Origin: Dermacentor variabilis
Lineage: Eukaryota; Arthropoda; Arachnida; Ixodida; Ixodidae
NCBI RefSeq assembly: GCF_050947875.1
Contig: NC_134568.1
Coordinates: 251,365,767 to 251,429,766 of the forward strand
Length of the DNA: 64,000 nucleotides
Direction of reading: 5' to 3'
Positions 53,033 through 64,000 of this stretch are shown in pieces; the first letter of the stretch is position 1; every line of letters starts with the position of its first letter. The notes under the pieces are model-generated. The model was given only the letters and a program-made list of their open reading frames with translations. It ran no database searches and was not told where the DNA came from. Position numbers and translations under genes: made by a program.

Positions 53033-56000
53033 TTAGGGGCTTCGACTTAAGCCATCGGCGTTACCGTTGAGACTCCCCTTTTTGTAACGCACCTCAAAGG
53101 AATATTGTTGCAAAGCGAGGCTCCAGCGCAGGAGGCGGCCATTTTTGGGAGAGATGGTCTGCAGCCATTGGAGAGGGCAGTGATCCGTCTCAATGATAAA
53201 CCTCGAGCCGGCTAGATAGCATGACAATTTCTGAACGGCCCACACGAGACATGCACACTCTTTCTCGGTGGCGCTATACGCCTGCTCACGACTGGTCAGC
53301 TTACGACTAGCATACAGGACGGGGTGTTCTACTTCTCCATTTTCCCGTTGGCACAGTACAACGCCCATGCCTCGCTCACTAGCATCGCACTGAACAACGA
53401 ACCCTTTTGTATAGTCTGGCGATCGTAGCACAGGCTGGCTTGTTAGGGCACTCTTTAGGGCGCTAAAAGCTCTTTCCTTTGTCTCGTCCCAGACGACTGT
53501 TTGAGGCTCTGTCTTTCTTAGAGCATCCGTCAGGGGAGCCGCGATATCAGAGTACCTGGGGATGTACCTCTGATAGTAGCCGGCGACACCTAAGAACGAC
53601 CGAATATCGGTCTTCGTGCGCGGTTGCGGAAAGTCTCGCACAGCGGCCACCTTTATTTCAGAGGGGCGGCGACGACCCTGACCAATCACGTGACCGAGGT
53701 AGACAACCTCGGCCTGTGCTAACTGGCACTTAGGAGCCTTTACTGTCAAGCCCGCTTCGCGCAGGCGGGTTAGCGCTGCCCGCAAGTGTGCCATATGCTC
53801 AGACCAGGATGCGGAGAATATCGCTACGTCGTCTAGATACGGTAAAGCGAATTCTTGCTGTCCCCGCAACACTTTATCCATGATGCTTGAAAAACAGTAT
53901 GGCGCGTTCTTCAAACCAAAACTCAACACTTTAGGACGGTATGTTCCCATTGGTGAAATGAACGCCGCATACCTACTAGCCTCTTCTGTAAGTGGAACCT
54001 GCCAATAACCCCTGACAAGATCTAGGGTGGAAATAAACTGAGCGCTACTAACTTTCTCAAGGCGCTCCTCGATGTTAGGGATCGGATAAATTTGATCCTT
54101 AGTGATGGAATTAAGCCTGCGGTAGTCGACGCAAGGACGAGGTTCCTTGCCCGGTACCTCAACTAAAATCAAAGGGGAGGTATAATCACTCTCACCTGCC
54201 TCAATAACACCGAGCTGTAGCATTTTCTTTACCTCAGCCTCCATAATATCGCTCTGGCGGGGTGACACCCGGTACGCCTTGCATCGTACTGGCTCTGGGG
54301 AGGTAAGTTCTATGTCATGAGTAAGTACACAAGTCCTACCAGGCCTCTCAGAGAACAGACCTTGAAACTCTTGTAAGAGCTGGTGTAGTTCGGTTTTCTG
54401 TTCACGCGACAGCGATGCTCCACTGACTAAGTCACTAATGACTTGACCGGTGTCTTCCCTGTTCGTCACTGAGCCTAGTCCCGGAAGCTCGACCTGGAGC
54501 TCTTCAGGAACGTTTACCATCATGCACACCACTGCTTCCCTTTGTCTATAAGGTTTGAGCAGATTACAGTGGTAAACTTGCTGTGCTTTCCGCTTTCCTG
54601 GCAGACTTACCACGTAGTTAACGTCCGACAGTTTCTGAACAATTCGTGCTGGGCCCTCCCACTGCACGTCTAGTTTGTTGTTTAGCGATGTGCGCAATAT
54701 CATGACCTCATCGCCCACCTCAAAACGACGGGCCCTGGCTGTCCGATCATAATAAACCTTGGCCCTCTGCTGGGCCTTTGCCATTGCTTCACCTGACAAC
54801 TCCTGTGCCCTTCTTAAGCGTTCGAGGAGCTTAAGCACGTACTCCACCACGACTGGGTCGTCGCCCCTGCCTTCCCACGATTCTCGAAGCATGCGAAGCG
54901 GAGACCGAAGCGAGCGACCGTACACCAGCTCAGCTGGCGAAAACCCCGTAGCTGCATGCGGCGCGGTCCTTAATGCAAACATCACCCCAGGCAGACACAG
55001 CTCCCAGTCAGTTCGATGTTCAAAACACAATGCTCTCAACACGCGCTTCATGACGGAGTGGAGCTTCTCAACGGAATTCGACTGTGGGTGGTACACTGAG
55101 CTGTGTAGCAGCTTTACCCCACACCTTTCGAGAAAAGTTGTCGTCAAAGCGCTAGTAAACACTGTGCCCTGATCTGATTGGATTTCCGCAGGAAAACCAA
55201 CTCGCGCAAATATGGACAGTAGTGCATTAACTATCTCAACTGAGCTGAGTTCTTTAAGCGGCACTGCTTCAGGGAACTTTGTCGCTGGGCAGATCACAGT
55301 CAAAATGTGTCTGTACCCCGTGGCTGTTACCGGCAGAGGTCCCACTGTATCAATAACGAGCCGTCTAAAAGGCTCCGTAATGATAGGTACCAATTTCAAC
55401 GGCGCCCTTGATTTGTCCCCTGGTTTGCCCACCCGCTGACAGGTGTCACATGACCTTACGAAATGGTCTGCGTCCCGAAAACACCCTGGCCAATAGTACT
55501 CTTGCAAGAGACGGTCCTTAGTTTTCTTAACTCCTAGGTGTCCGGACCACGAACCCCCGTGCGACAAGCGCAACAGATCCTGACGATAGCATTGAGGAAC
55601 GATCAGCTGATCGAACTCCACTCCTCTGCGGTCTAGATACTTCCGGTACAGGACTCCACCTCTTTCCACAAAACGCGCATTTTTCCTGGCGATACCTTCC
55701 TTGACATTGCAGCGAATGTTTTCTAGGCTGCCATCCTTCTTTTGCTCGGCTATCAAAGCCGACCGGCTGACTTTTAGCAACCTATCAAGTCCGTCTGACG
55801 TAGGCGCGATGAGCAAATCTGTAGATAGCTCTTCTAACTTTCCCTTATCGGGCATTTCCTCTCCAGTATCTGGCGCCTTCAACGCTACAGACTCAATTTT
55901 ATTCAGTTCGGGCGTGCTCTGAATATCAGCTTGATGCGCCTCTGACCCTTTTTCGTTGTTTGATAACGTCGGCCCCGCAACTACCGCCTTTGCAGCGAGC

Positions 56001-57517
56001 TCCCGAACCTTCGACCTGGTTAAGGCCTGAGCGCTAGCCTCACCAAACAAAAGCCCCTTCTCGCGCAGGAGGTGATCGGACCTGTTTGAAAATAGGTACG
56101 GGTACTGGGGGGGCAGCATAGAAGACACTGCCGCCTCCGTCTCAAGCGCTCCGAAAGGTCCTTCAATAAGCACTTTTGCTACCGGCAGACACACGCTATG
56201 AGCTTCCACGGCTTGCTTGATCCATGCGCACTCGCCCGTGAACATATGGGGTTCTACGTAAGAGGGGTGAACTACATCCATCGTAGCTGCGGAATCGCGA
56301 AGCACTCGGCACTCTTTCACGTTCACGAGGAGGTCTCGCATGTAAGGCTCGAGAAGCTTCATGTTCTCGTCAGTGCTGCCTAATGAAAAAAACACAACTT
56401 TTGGTGTTGTTTCCGGACACTGCGCCGAAAAGTGACCCGGCTTCTGGCACGTATAACAAACGCGCGCTCGCCTCATCTCGAACCGCTTTCTGCGTTTGGC
56501 TGCCGCCGTCTCTTTACGTTTGGTCGGACTGCTTTCACTCGCATCCTCACTACGCGTGTCCCCCTTTAATCTCATGGGCGTGAATTTCGGCCTCTCCAAC
56601 TTCGAGCCAAATTCACCCTTTTGACCGTCCTTAGCTCCGCGAGCCCGACGCGTCACAAACTCCTCGGCTAGCTCAGCGGCTTTAGCCACCGTACAAACGT
56701 CTGGCCTATCCAAGACCCAGTACCTCACGTTCTCAGGTAACCGACTATAAAATTGTTCCAGCCCGAAACACTGCAGAACTTTATCGTGGTCACCAAACGC
56801 TTTCTCTTCTTTGAGCCACTCCTGCATGTTTGACATTAGCCTGTACGCAAACTCTGTATATGACTCACTTTTGCCTTTCTCATTTTCCCGAAACTTCCGA
56901 CGGAAAGCCTCCGCAGACAGCCGGTACTTTTTTAGCAGACTCGATTTCACTTTGTCGAAATCCTCTGCCTCCTCTCTGTCCAAGCGAGCGACTACGTCGG
57001 CCGCCTCGCCGGGTAACAAAGTGAGCAAGCGCTGTGGCCACGTTTCCCGAGAGAACCCCTGCTTCTCGCACGTTCGCTCAAAGTTAACCAGGAACAAACC
57101 AATGTCCTCTCCAAGCTTAAACGGCCGCATCAGGTCAGTCATTTTGAACAATACGCGTTCTCCTGCACCGTGTGCCTGACTTCCATTACGAGCGCGTTCC
57201 ATCTCTACCTCAAGACGCTTCATTTCCAACGCGTGTTGACGGTCGCGCTCTTCTTTTTTCTCTTGTTGCTCTCGCTCTTTTTGTTCTTTACGTTCACGCT
57301 CTTCTTTTTCTTTCTGTTCTTTAATTTCGCGCTCCTGTCTTTTTGCCGTCTCCCTTTCCTCAATGGTCTCAAGGCATTCCGACAGCTCGTCATCCTCAGC
57401 TTCTAACTCAAGAATAGCCTTTAGCAGTTCTGGTTTTCTGAGTTTGTCCGAGACATCCAGACCCAACTCTCTTGCAAGCTCCAGCAATTTCGGTTTGCGC
57501 AACGACTTCAAATCCAT
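53033..57517 (-). CDS. Gag-pol polyprotein, copy 3 (1494 aa), integrase upstream of RT
   Basis: This is a single open frame from GCCATGG. The order is SAP-like segment, Lys/Glu repeat (different unit composition from copies 1 and 2), SCAN-like capsid, CCHC knuckle, protease RDSAA, integrase HHCC and D,D,E (first Asp present), WEGP module, RT with YLDD, and RNase H. It differs from copies 1 and 2 by scattered substitutions, for example DLVSGASLSREQ against DLISKAPLSPEQ before RT, and RARVCYTC against RAGVCYTC at the knuckle. All catalytic motifs are intact. Shared body with a different LTR suggests recombination between subfamilies. Confidence 0.96.
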   Translation of the reverse strand: MDLKSLRKPKLLELARELGLDVSDKLRKPELLKAILELEAEDDELSECLETIEERETAKRQEREIKEQKEKEERERKEQKEREQQEKKEERDRQHALEMKRLEVEMERARNGSQAHGAGERVLFKMTDLMRPFKLGEDIGLFLVNFERTCEKQGFSRETWPQRLLTLLPGEAADVVARLDREEAEDFDKVKSSLLKKYRLSAEAFRRKFRENEKGKSESYTEFAYRLMSNMQEWLKEEKAFGDHDKVLQCFGLEQFYSRLPENVRYWVLDRPDVCTVAKAAELAEEFVTRRARGAKDGQKGEFGSKLERPKFTPMRLKGDTRSEDASESSPTKRKETAAAKRRKRFEMRRARVCYTCQKPGHFSAQCPETTPKVVFFSLGSTDENMKLLEPYMRDLLVNVKECRVLRDSAATMDVVHPSYVEPHMFTGECAWIKQAVEAHSVCLPVAKVLIEGPFGALETEAAVSSMLPPQYPYLFSNRSDHLLREKGLLFGEASAQALTRSKVRELAAKAVVAGPTLSNNEKGSEAHQADIQSTPELNKIESVALKAPDTGEEMPDKGKLEELSTDLLIAPTSDGLDRLLKVSRSALIAEQKKDGSLENIRCNVKEGIARKNARFVERGGVLYRKYLDRRGVEFDQLIVPQCYRQDLLRLSHGGSWSGHLGVKKTKDRLLQEYYWPGCFRDADHFVRSCDTCQRVGKPGDKSRAPLKLVPIITEPFRRLVIDTVGPLPVTATGYRHILTVICPATKFPEAVPLKELSSVEIVNALLSIFARVGFPAEIQSDQGTVFTSALTTTFLERCGVKLLHSSVYHPQSNSVEKLHSVMKRVLRALCFEHRTDWELCLPGVMFALRTAPHAATGFSPAELVYGRSLRSPLRMLRESWEGRGDDPVVVEYVLKLLERLRRAQELSGEAMAKAQQRAKVYYDRTARARRFEVGDEVMILRTSLNNKLDVQWEGPARIVQKLSDVNYVVSLPGKRKAQQVYHCNLLKPYRQREAVVCMMVNVPEELQVELPGLGSVTNREDTGQVISDLVSGASLSREQKTELHQLLQEFQGLFSERPGRTCVLTHDIELTSPEPVRCKAYRVSPRQSDIMEAEVKKMLQLGVIEAGESDYTSPLILVEVPGKEPRPCVDYRRLNSITKDQIYPIPNIEERLEKVSSAQFISTLDLVRGYWQVPLTEEASRYAAFISPMGTYRPKVLSFGLKNAPYCFSSIMDKVLRGQQEFALPYLDDVAIFSASWSEHMAHLRAALTRLREAGLTVKAPKCQLAQAEVVYLGHVIGQGRRRPSEIKVAAVRDFPQPRTKTDIRSFLGVAGYYQRYIPRYSDIAAPLTDALRKTEPQTVVWDETKERAFSALKSALTSQPVLRSPDYTKGFVVQCDASERGMGVVLCQRENGEVEHPVLYASRKLTSREQAYSATEKECACLVWAVQKLSCYLAGSRFIIETDHCPLQWLQTISPKNGRLLRWSLALQQYSFEVRYKKGSLNGNADGLSRSP

Positions 57518-57833
57518 GGCTGCTCTGAATGCTGCTTTCTCTACTGCTTACTATTGTCTTGCCGCACTCTAACCCGGCAGCAACGACAACCACAATTACC
57601 AGCTCTGTTTCTGACACTAACAAAAGCCTGGCAAAGCTCAGAAGAAGAAAGTCCCGCACTCACCAAACCTCGCAGTCTAAGAGTTCAGCGCAGTCGTTCC
57701 GCTGCAGGCAACCAGTCATCACACAGGGCTCGTTGCACTGCTCCCGGATCGTTGTTGAGCTGCTCAGCATACAGTCAACTGCATCTCTTCGCTGCTGGCC
57801 TCCGTTGTCGCGATCTCACCGCTGGCAGACAGT
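57518..57833 (-). promoter_or_regulatory. Copy 3 leader lacking the canonical primer site
   Basis: On the sense strand the LTR end CAAACA is followed directly by ACTGTCTGCCAGCGGTGAGA. In copies 1 and 2 this block lies about 37 bp further downstream, after the tRNA-Leu-type site. A primer site starting with TGG is absent here. The leader is 316 bp, against 352 bp in copy 1. Confidence 0.7.
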
Positions 57834-58608
57834 TGTTTGAATCCCACCGATGGCAACGGTTGTTGGGAACTCGGCGCTGACGCCCGTGGTTGCACCTGGG
57901 TCGCAAGCCCCAAGGGTAGCGTTGGCCTGGCGGCCTGGGGTACAACTGGAAGCATCCGAAGGTCCCGGCAAAGCATGAGTCGACTGGTAACAACAAAACA
58001 ACTTGTTTATTTTAACATCGCAAAGAGTTGGCGGTCAGGTTGACTGAAGTAGAGAGACGGGAGAGCACTTTACTCAACAGAAGAAATTGGAGCCCCCTTT
58101 TTGGCGTCCGGGGGCAGCTGTTTTTATACTCTCGCAGTTGAGGGCAAGAAGGAACCCCTCAATAGACGAGCACGTGATTGTACAATGGGATAAGGTGACG
58201 CATACTGTCGTAGCGCCGCTGGTCGGGCACAAAGACTGGGAGGAGAAGGTAACTTCTACTCTCGTAGCGCCTCTGGTCGGGCACAATGGCTGGAAGGAGA
58301 AGGTGACTTCTGCTCTCGTAGCGCCTCTGGTCGGGCACAATGACTGGGAGGAGAAGGTAACTTCTACTCTCGTAGCGCCTCTGGTCGGGCACAATGACTG
58401 GGAGGAGAAGGTAACTTCTACTCTCGTAGCGCCTCTGGTCGGGCACAATGGCACATACACTCACACACGCACATGAAGACACGTGGCATCGGAACATGCC
58501 TGGACGCGCTTGGCGGGGAGCGTAGCGGCGACGCCGAACGGGCCAAAATGTCTGCCGCTTTGTTGCAGTCGCGCCGGCTAAACCGCGCGTCGTAGGCGAA
58601 ACGTAACA
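57834..58608 (-). repeat. Copy 3 5' LTR (775 bp)
   Basis: It carries TATAAAAA (58121-58128 on the plus strand as TTTTTATA) and AATAAA (58006-58011 as TTTATT). The 54-bp array lies at about 58210-58451. Differences from the 3' LTR are at CCCGTGG/CCCATGG and GACTGAAG/GACCGAAG. Confidence 0.95.
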
Positions 58609-58612
58609 ACAG

Positions 58613-59470
58613 TAATGGTAAGTGGTGGGGTGTAACTTTGTTCAACTTCGAGTCCCAGACGTAGCGTGTTGCAGACAAGGACAACACAGAAAAATTAAGA
58701 CATACTTGAAGCTAACTCGCAGCAGCTTATTTCCAACGTAGTGGCCATCTTTTAAAGCAGGCAAATGAACTCACTGCGCTTGTCAAGCAATGACAACAAA
58801 GTTCAGCAAAAAGTTGAGCATAAAGTCCAACAAATATTTTAGCGCGCTCACAAAGTAACAATCAAAGTTCCCAAAAATAAATCAATAAATTATGAGGTTT
58901 GCATAGCGGGTTATGAGGGACACTATAGTGGAAGGGTAAGGATAAATTTTGACCGCAAATTGTTCTTTAAAGGGCTCCGGCGTTTTTCTAACTCCGGCGT
59001 TTCTTTTTTAACCATAATAGCATATTGCCATATTCAAATGACATTGACAGTCCTCTCACCGGTCGGGTGGTTGAATTCGCTTAGAAATTCATAAATAATT
59101 TTAAATAAACAATAAACGAGACACCGAAACCGAAACGGGTAGATGCTTCGTGTGACGCCATGATGAGTCGATGTGACGCCACGTCCTACACTACCACAAT
59201 GTAAACACGCAGTACACATGACGCTAACGCCAAACAAGCGAAGCTGATGATGTCTCCTGACGACACAGACAGCTTTTACAGGTTTTCCCAACTAGACAGC
59301 GGCGATTTCAGCGGCGATTTCAGCGACGATGATGATGTAGTATCTGACGTCACAAACACAGCGTGGCCAGTAAAAAGTCATGAGTCGGTAACGCAACCAA
59401 TCTTTCAAATTCATTTTCGAGAAAACTAAATGGCTTGCAGCCATATTGCTTGACACAGAAAATGAGAGTG
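58613..59470. other. Unassigned DNA with SINE scrap and a small acidic ORF
   Basis: A decayed Ruka-like body is visible at about 58890-58975 (TTATGAGGGACACTATAGTGG, AATTTTGACCGC). A 60-codon plus frame at 59247-59429 starts MMSPDDTDSFYRF and has a short acidic repeat (SGDFSGDFSDDDD). I do not recognise its family; it may be the first exon of a repeated gene or element. Confidence 0.35.
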
Positions 59471-59479
59471 CCAAAGAAA

Positions 59480-59692
59480 ACGTATATTCAAAATTTTATT
59501 ATGATCAGTGGTCACCGGAAATCGCCGGAGTTGTCCTTTAACGTGCATCCAAAGCCAGGTACACGAGCGTTTTTTTTTTATTTTATTTTTTTGCCTTCCG
59601 TACTCAACGAAATGCGGCCATCGCGGCCGGGAATCGAACCCATGAGCTCGCGCACAGCTGCACAATGCCACTGGGCCATCGCGACGAGTACA
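59480..59692 (-). repeat. Decayed Ruka-like SINE
   Basis: The minus-strand head (CTCGTCGCGATGGCCCAGTGG) and a B box (GGGTTCGATTCCCGG) are clear. The body keeps TTTAACGTGCATCCAAAGCC on the plus strand. A T-rich run at 59571-59592 lies inside. Ends and target duplication are not resolved. Confidence 0.75.
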
Positions 59693-62249
59693 GTTTCCAA
59701 TTTTATCCTCTACTTGTGTAAGTACATAGACATGCTCATTACTTACTAGACAAGCAAATCGATACAGACGCATCTATCCTCCAACCTTGATACGTTTTGC
59801 GCAGGCAACCCGCGTTAAGTGGTTTCCGCGTCTTGCGATTTCAGTGCATGCAGTCGTACAACATGGGCCACACTATTTGCATCGACTCGTGGCAAGGCAG
59901 CGTCCAACTTCCCATGGCAGCATTAGTTAGCGTCTAGTGCAAGTTGTTACTGACAGACCCCCAAAAGAAGTCTTTAGCGTTCACGAAACTTCCATTCTGT
60001 CATGGCACAGGTCACGAAAAGGCATAATAGTAACTAACGGAGGGAGAAAGACTGAAGTGCCTACATTTAATTCCGACACTCCATGCAAAGATGCACTTCG
60101 CGTTCAAGCTATTCATTTTCTCTTTCCGTTCACCAACTCTCCGAAGCGTGTGTTCGCATACGCTTCCTCCTCTTTCTTGGTGTGGGCCGCGCGCCTGAGC
60201 ACTCACGGCAACGCATCCACTGGCGGGATGGGTTTCATCTGCCCTCCTTGTCATCCGCTAGATGCAGCAGAAACCCGCATACATCAGCAACATAGTTCCT
60301 GTCAGGCCGTGACAACAGAGGCTAAGCCTAACCATTAAGCTAAAAGGGCCCCTCACAAGGAATAAGCGTTGAAAGCAGGCAAGTTAGGCGCGTAGATCAG
60401 CGGTGGCAATTGAGTCTGCAAAGTATGAAGTGGCTCGCATGGCGCGAAAATAACTGGAAGTTTTAAACAGAAGCCCGCACCCTTCCTCTCGAGGAAGCCT
60501 CACTTCCAGCCAGTGAGTCAAGGTCACACGTACAAATGCAGCTTCGTAAAGCACACTCCTTGCAGCGTCCCCTATTATAGCACGTAACATCGGCAACTTG
60601 ACCAATCCAGAACGCGCAATGTCGCCACTTGGAGTGCGCCGCGCAGAAAAACGAGGAAGAGAAGAACAAAACAGAAGGAGGCGGGGCTCGCGACATAAAC
60701 GGTCGCTTGCCACTGTTTCGCGTCCCTAGGCTCCGGTGTGGGAAAAAGCAGGGAACAAACTAATTTGGGGACGCTAGTCGAGGCAGATGGAGAGAGTGTC
60801 TATGTTGTAGTGAAGCTTGCCTCCTGGCTGCATGGCAATGCGACATTTCAACTCCTCCTATCTCCTCTACATAATGGCCCAATTTGAAAAATTCGTGCCG
60901 TAACACGCTCCCCAGACTATTACGTAGAACTACCAATGTACAACCGAAATTTAAAATCCGGCGGGGCGAAGGGTTCTTTGTTATAAACTAAGTCGAAGCA
61001 ATAAGGCGTGGTCTGATATCCCTCCAGCCAATAGTGAACATGTGTCTTCTTTTGGAAAAGATATTACGCAAAAAGCTGGTTAGGCTTAAATAAGCCTACA
61101 TGCAAAGTTAACCAACGACGAGAAGAAGCAGTACAAGCTTCGCGAGAAACTTGCATCCTATATGAGGCAGGAAAAAAAAAAAACATTTTACTCTTGGCAT
61201 GTCATTTCAGACAAGGCTTAGTTAAGCCTAACCAGCTCCTGTATAATAAGGAGGTTCTGTTACAATGCGTGAAACAGATAAGTCAGTACCTATAAATAAG
61301 TCAGCTTCGCCATAAAAGGAGAACTATGAGCTCGCCGTAGCAAAATTACAAGTTAGCACTAGTCGCTTAATATATGACATATACCGGTCGGCAATAGTCT
61401 CAGCGGCTGTGCGAAGATGGCGTTTATAGTTGCCTAAGGGCAGCCAGCATCACAGCCGCTAAGCAACTATCGCCGCTTCATTATGCGTCGCAATTAGAGG
61501 AGATAGACCGTGCAGAGCGAGGCGTCAATCTTTATATTATACACTCCTTCTGGTAGGCTGACTTCTATGTAACTGCAGCCCCCACTTTCGGTTCGCAGCC
61601 ATTTCACAACCTGGTCATTTCTGCTGCTGGACGCGATGTGCCGAACTCGTTCGAAACAGGCCCTTCTATGTTGCACAATTTGTTCTTCTCAGACAAGCGA
61701 GATAAACACTCCTGTGTCTGGTCATTTCGTTCAAGGGAGGGACTGAACGTTTCTCACTAAATTTGCAGTATAGTAAATAGTGTTGGAATGTTCCGGTCAT
61801 TAGCTGCTTCACGAACGCTTGCTAGGTGGACAGAACCTGGAATTCAAGTATATGGTCGCTTCCTCGTCATAACAGCAGGAAAAAGAACAACAAAAACATA
61901 TCTGCGCGTTTCATAAAAAGCGTAACAGTTCGAAGTACTTAACAAGTGCTAAATGAAGAAGAAAGAAAAGAACAAAGAAGAAGGTCAATATTTCGCGTAT
62001 GCGCCCCGCTACTCCTTCATTTCTCCCTCTCTCTCTTTTCATTGAGAACTTAGCACGCTTTTCTGACCAGCTGTGCTCCTTTCCATAGCTTACGAGTTGC
62101 CAAGCACATTTGTTTTACAGCTCACGGTACTCGCGGTGTGGAAAAAGACCTATAGAGACCTGCATTATCACTGAACCATCGCGATATAAATAGAAGTTCC
62201 ATCGCCAAGAGAAACACTTCCTCTTACTGGCAGCTCTCGTCGATGCGCA
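59693..62249. other. Unassigned DNA
   Basis: About 2.5 kb with no recognised gene or repeat family. A 133-codon plus frame at 59937-60338 and shorter frames lack motifs. A short poly-A run lies at 61173-61184. Confidence 0.3.
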
Positions 62250-63150
62250 AATCTATCTCGAGCGGCTGCCCGTTAAGTGCAGCCCGCGTGTGATACGTCG
62301 TGTTCCGACGAATGAGGGAGGGGGTGCACTGAGTGCTTCGAACGGGCGATAGAGGGCCCACCGGTCTGGTAGTCCGGTCGCGTCTATCCGGGCGAACCTG
62401 GCTGCTCCGTTGCGCGCCGCAGCTCCATAAAACTCAGGTGCGCAGGTGAAACCCCGATGACCTGGCGGCGAGACAAGGGTTGGGCAATGACGGCAGCCGC
62501 GCCGCCCCCATAGGGCCCTCGAATTCGGCACATCCGGTCATTCGCGTGATGCATCCCCTTCCTCGCCGCATCGGTAATGGCGATCCTCCGCATCCCCGGC
62601 AGTTCCGCCATCTTGAAAAGAAAGTAAAGACCCCCGGATCGTAGACGCGCGAAAAACTCTTCTGCTCAGATGATGGGCGTTCGCTCAATTATTTCCAGCT
62701 TGCCAGAATGGTCCTTATTAATGGCTGCCTTTTGATTCGCGAACTGCACGCGAGAACGCGCGCGCTCCCCGTGATAAATGGAGGAGACGCGGCCGCCAGC
62801 CGAAGGGCGAACCAGCCACCCAGGTGGCCCAGTCGTGAGCCTCGATTCATACCCGGTGCGACGCGCCGCGGCTGCTGTCGTGCATTTCTGCCGGCGCTCC
62901 TGCGCCACCGGCCGACTCGGCGTGCCCGGCTGGCCGGCCGGCCAGCGTGCGCGGTCCCGGCCAAGAAAGGCACTCCTCGCGAAGACAACTCGGAAATGGG
63001 CGTGACTTGTATGCGTCCGCCTGGTCGCTTACAAGCGAGATCGAATTCCAGCTCCTCCCAGATAAAGCAGCTCCAGAAGAATCATTACCGCTCATGTGGG
63101 CAAGTATGCTCCGTATCCGCTGACGTGTCAGGCACGTTTTCACGATGATC
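62250..63150. other. CpG-rich stretch, candidate promoter or first exon
   Basis: This is a GC- and CpG-rich block with frames open on both strands (up to 146 codons). GGCCGGCCGGCC-like sequence lies at 62930-62943. No domain is seen. It may be a host promoter. Confidence 0.3.
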
Positions 63151-63500
63151 TGTCCCCTATCTTGCTTATACTAAATATACCACTAGCGGAGAGAGAGTAA
63201 GATTAACCTTATTTATAAACGGCTATTTGCCCACTAGGCTCTGCGTGGTGACGCGATCGTCAGTCTTGGTAAAGTTAGGGCATTATCCAGCGAACTGCTA
63301 TAGCTTTGTCTTGTTGGCAGTCAGCTGACTGTTAGTTTTTTGAGCAAATAAGCATCTTACTTCTCGCAATGGTTTAGAACTATGTGAAAGGCAGCTTTCC
63401 TTTCGCTCGCTCCTTCAAGCTTGCCTCACGCTGCATTCCCTGGCGTATTTTTGCAGCCAACCACACCTTTTACGCTAATTTGGCGCTGAAGGCACCACCT
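63151..63500. other. Unassigned DNA
   Basis: No gene or repeat family was recognised. Confidence 0.3.
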
Positions 63501-63511
63501 AATCTAATTGT

Positions 63512-64000
63512 GTGACTTCCATAGCTCTCGCATCACCTCTACGAAGGAGCGCACAACCATACTTTCACACTCGCAAGCTGCCTGCCGATCCACCTCCAAC
63601 TCGGAAGACTTACGACCCCCGCACTTCACATATTACGTACAAGATCATCCCTGACACACACCTGGTCTGGAACCCCGGACACGCATACCTGGAGGGTAAC
63701 ATGCAGGCACACGCCTCATCCCGTGAGCATACGCACCGGGCTGTACTGCACCCAGGCGACCGTGTCCCAGCGGATCCATTAGATCAGGTACAACAGCGCT
63801 ACACAGTCCCTAACGTCTAAACCGCAGACGATACCGGTTACCACATCCCACCCTAACGAGAGAAGAAACAGTCAGGCAAATGCAGACAAACACGTATGCA
63901 CACTGAACACTGCTACACGTCATTTTCCCAACACAATATGACTGCCAATGCAAGCTTTGCACAGCACCCTGTATACCGTAAAATATGGTGTGGGGATGCT
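63512..64000 (+). pseudogene. LINE ORF2 RNase H and C-terminal fragment, runs off the window
   Basis: The plus strand reads HLVWNPGHAYLEGNMQAHA followed by SREHTHRAVLHPGD, the last RNase H motif of tick LINE ORF2 (usual form WTPAH.G..GNE.AH). From about 63870, MQTNTYAH then a Cys-rich CQCKLCTAPC and MVWGC follow in a frame with stops. The catalytic Asp/Glu position of GNE reads GNM, and stops interrupt the rest, so it is inactive. The 3' end is beyond the window. Confidence 0.7.

Larger units (their letters stand above)
51773..58608 (-). mobile_element. Gmr1-like LTR retrotransposon, copy 3, full length, distinct LTR type
   Basis: This is a 6836-bp minus-strand element. Its 775-bp LTRs (51773-52547 and 57834-58608) differ at two positions seen by eye. 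ACAG flanks both sides (51769-51772 and 58609-58612). The gag-pol body is nearly the same as in copies 1 and 2, but U3 and the end of U5 are different. U3 holds 54-bp units in place of 47-bp ones. The leader is about 36 bp shorter and lacks the tRNA-Leu primer site. Confidence 0.97.

Overview
The window looks like nuclear DNA of an ixodid (hard) tick. The main evidence is the Ruka-type tRNA-derived SINE: two copies are complete with perfect target-site duplications (2068-2299 and 33370-33607) and several more are relics. Tick-type LINE 3' ends with CT microsatellite tails also recur. I recognise no complete host protein-coding gene. Almost everything identifiable is transposable-element sequence, with microsatellites and three or four CpG-rich stretches that could be promoters or first exons.

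Layout. 1-5.8 kb: a SINE-like tRNA head, a diverged local duplication, a Ruka SINE, a LINE 3' end and a fold-back MITE. 5847-11848: one 6.0-kb hAT DNA transposon with CAGTGTTGCG ends, an 8-bp target duplication (7 of 8 bases match) and a broken, intron-containing transposase. Its largest intron carries LINE fragments. 12.9-24.5 kb: an RTE-type LINE end, an element with short inverted repeats and an Arg-rich ORF, a 0.72-kb palindromic element flanked by TTAA, a tiny mariner-like MITE, and several LINE pieces. 24.5-33.3 kb: a decayed LINE, split within the ORF1 zinc-knuckle region by LTR element copy 1. 38968-45993: LTR element copy 2. 46-50.4 kb: CpG-rich DNA, a perfectly centred 180-bp palindrome and microsatellites. 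50.4-51.5 kb: a LINE end split by a solo LTR. 51773-58608: LTR element copy 3. 58.6-64 kb: SINE relics, unassigned DNA and a LINE fragment running off the window.

The central find is a family of young LTR retrotransposons, three full-length copies in orientations -, +, - plus one solo LTR within about 26 kb. Each has one uninterrupted gag-pol ORF of 1494-1512 codons. Integrase lies upstream of reverse transcriptase and RNase H, which is the copia-like order, yet the proteins are Ty3/gypsy-type and the capsid resembles the SCAN domain. This combination is the hallmark of the Gmr1-like lineage. All three full copies have 4-bp target duplications (CCCC, CCAC, ACAG), and the solo LTR has GGCC. 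By eye the paired LTRs differ at 0, 1 and 2 positions. Copy 1 has a primer-binding site matching the 3' end of tRNA-Leu. Copy 2 has an altered site and an integrase with its first catalytic Asp changed to Tyr. Copy 3 carries a different LTR type and lacks the canonical primer site.

All reading was by eye, without alignment or database search. Family names rest on recognised motifs, domain order, terminal repeats and target duplications.
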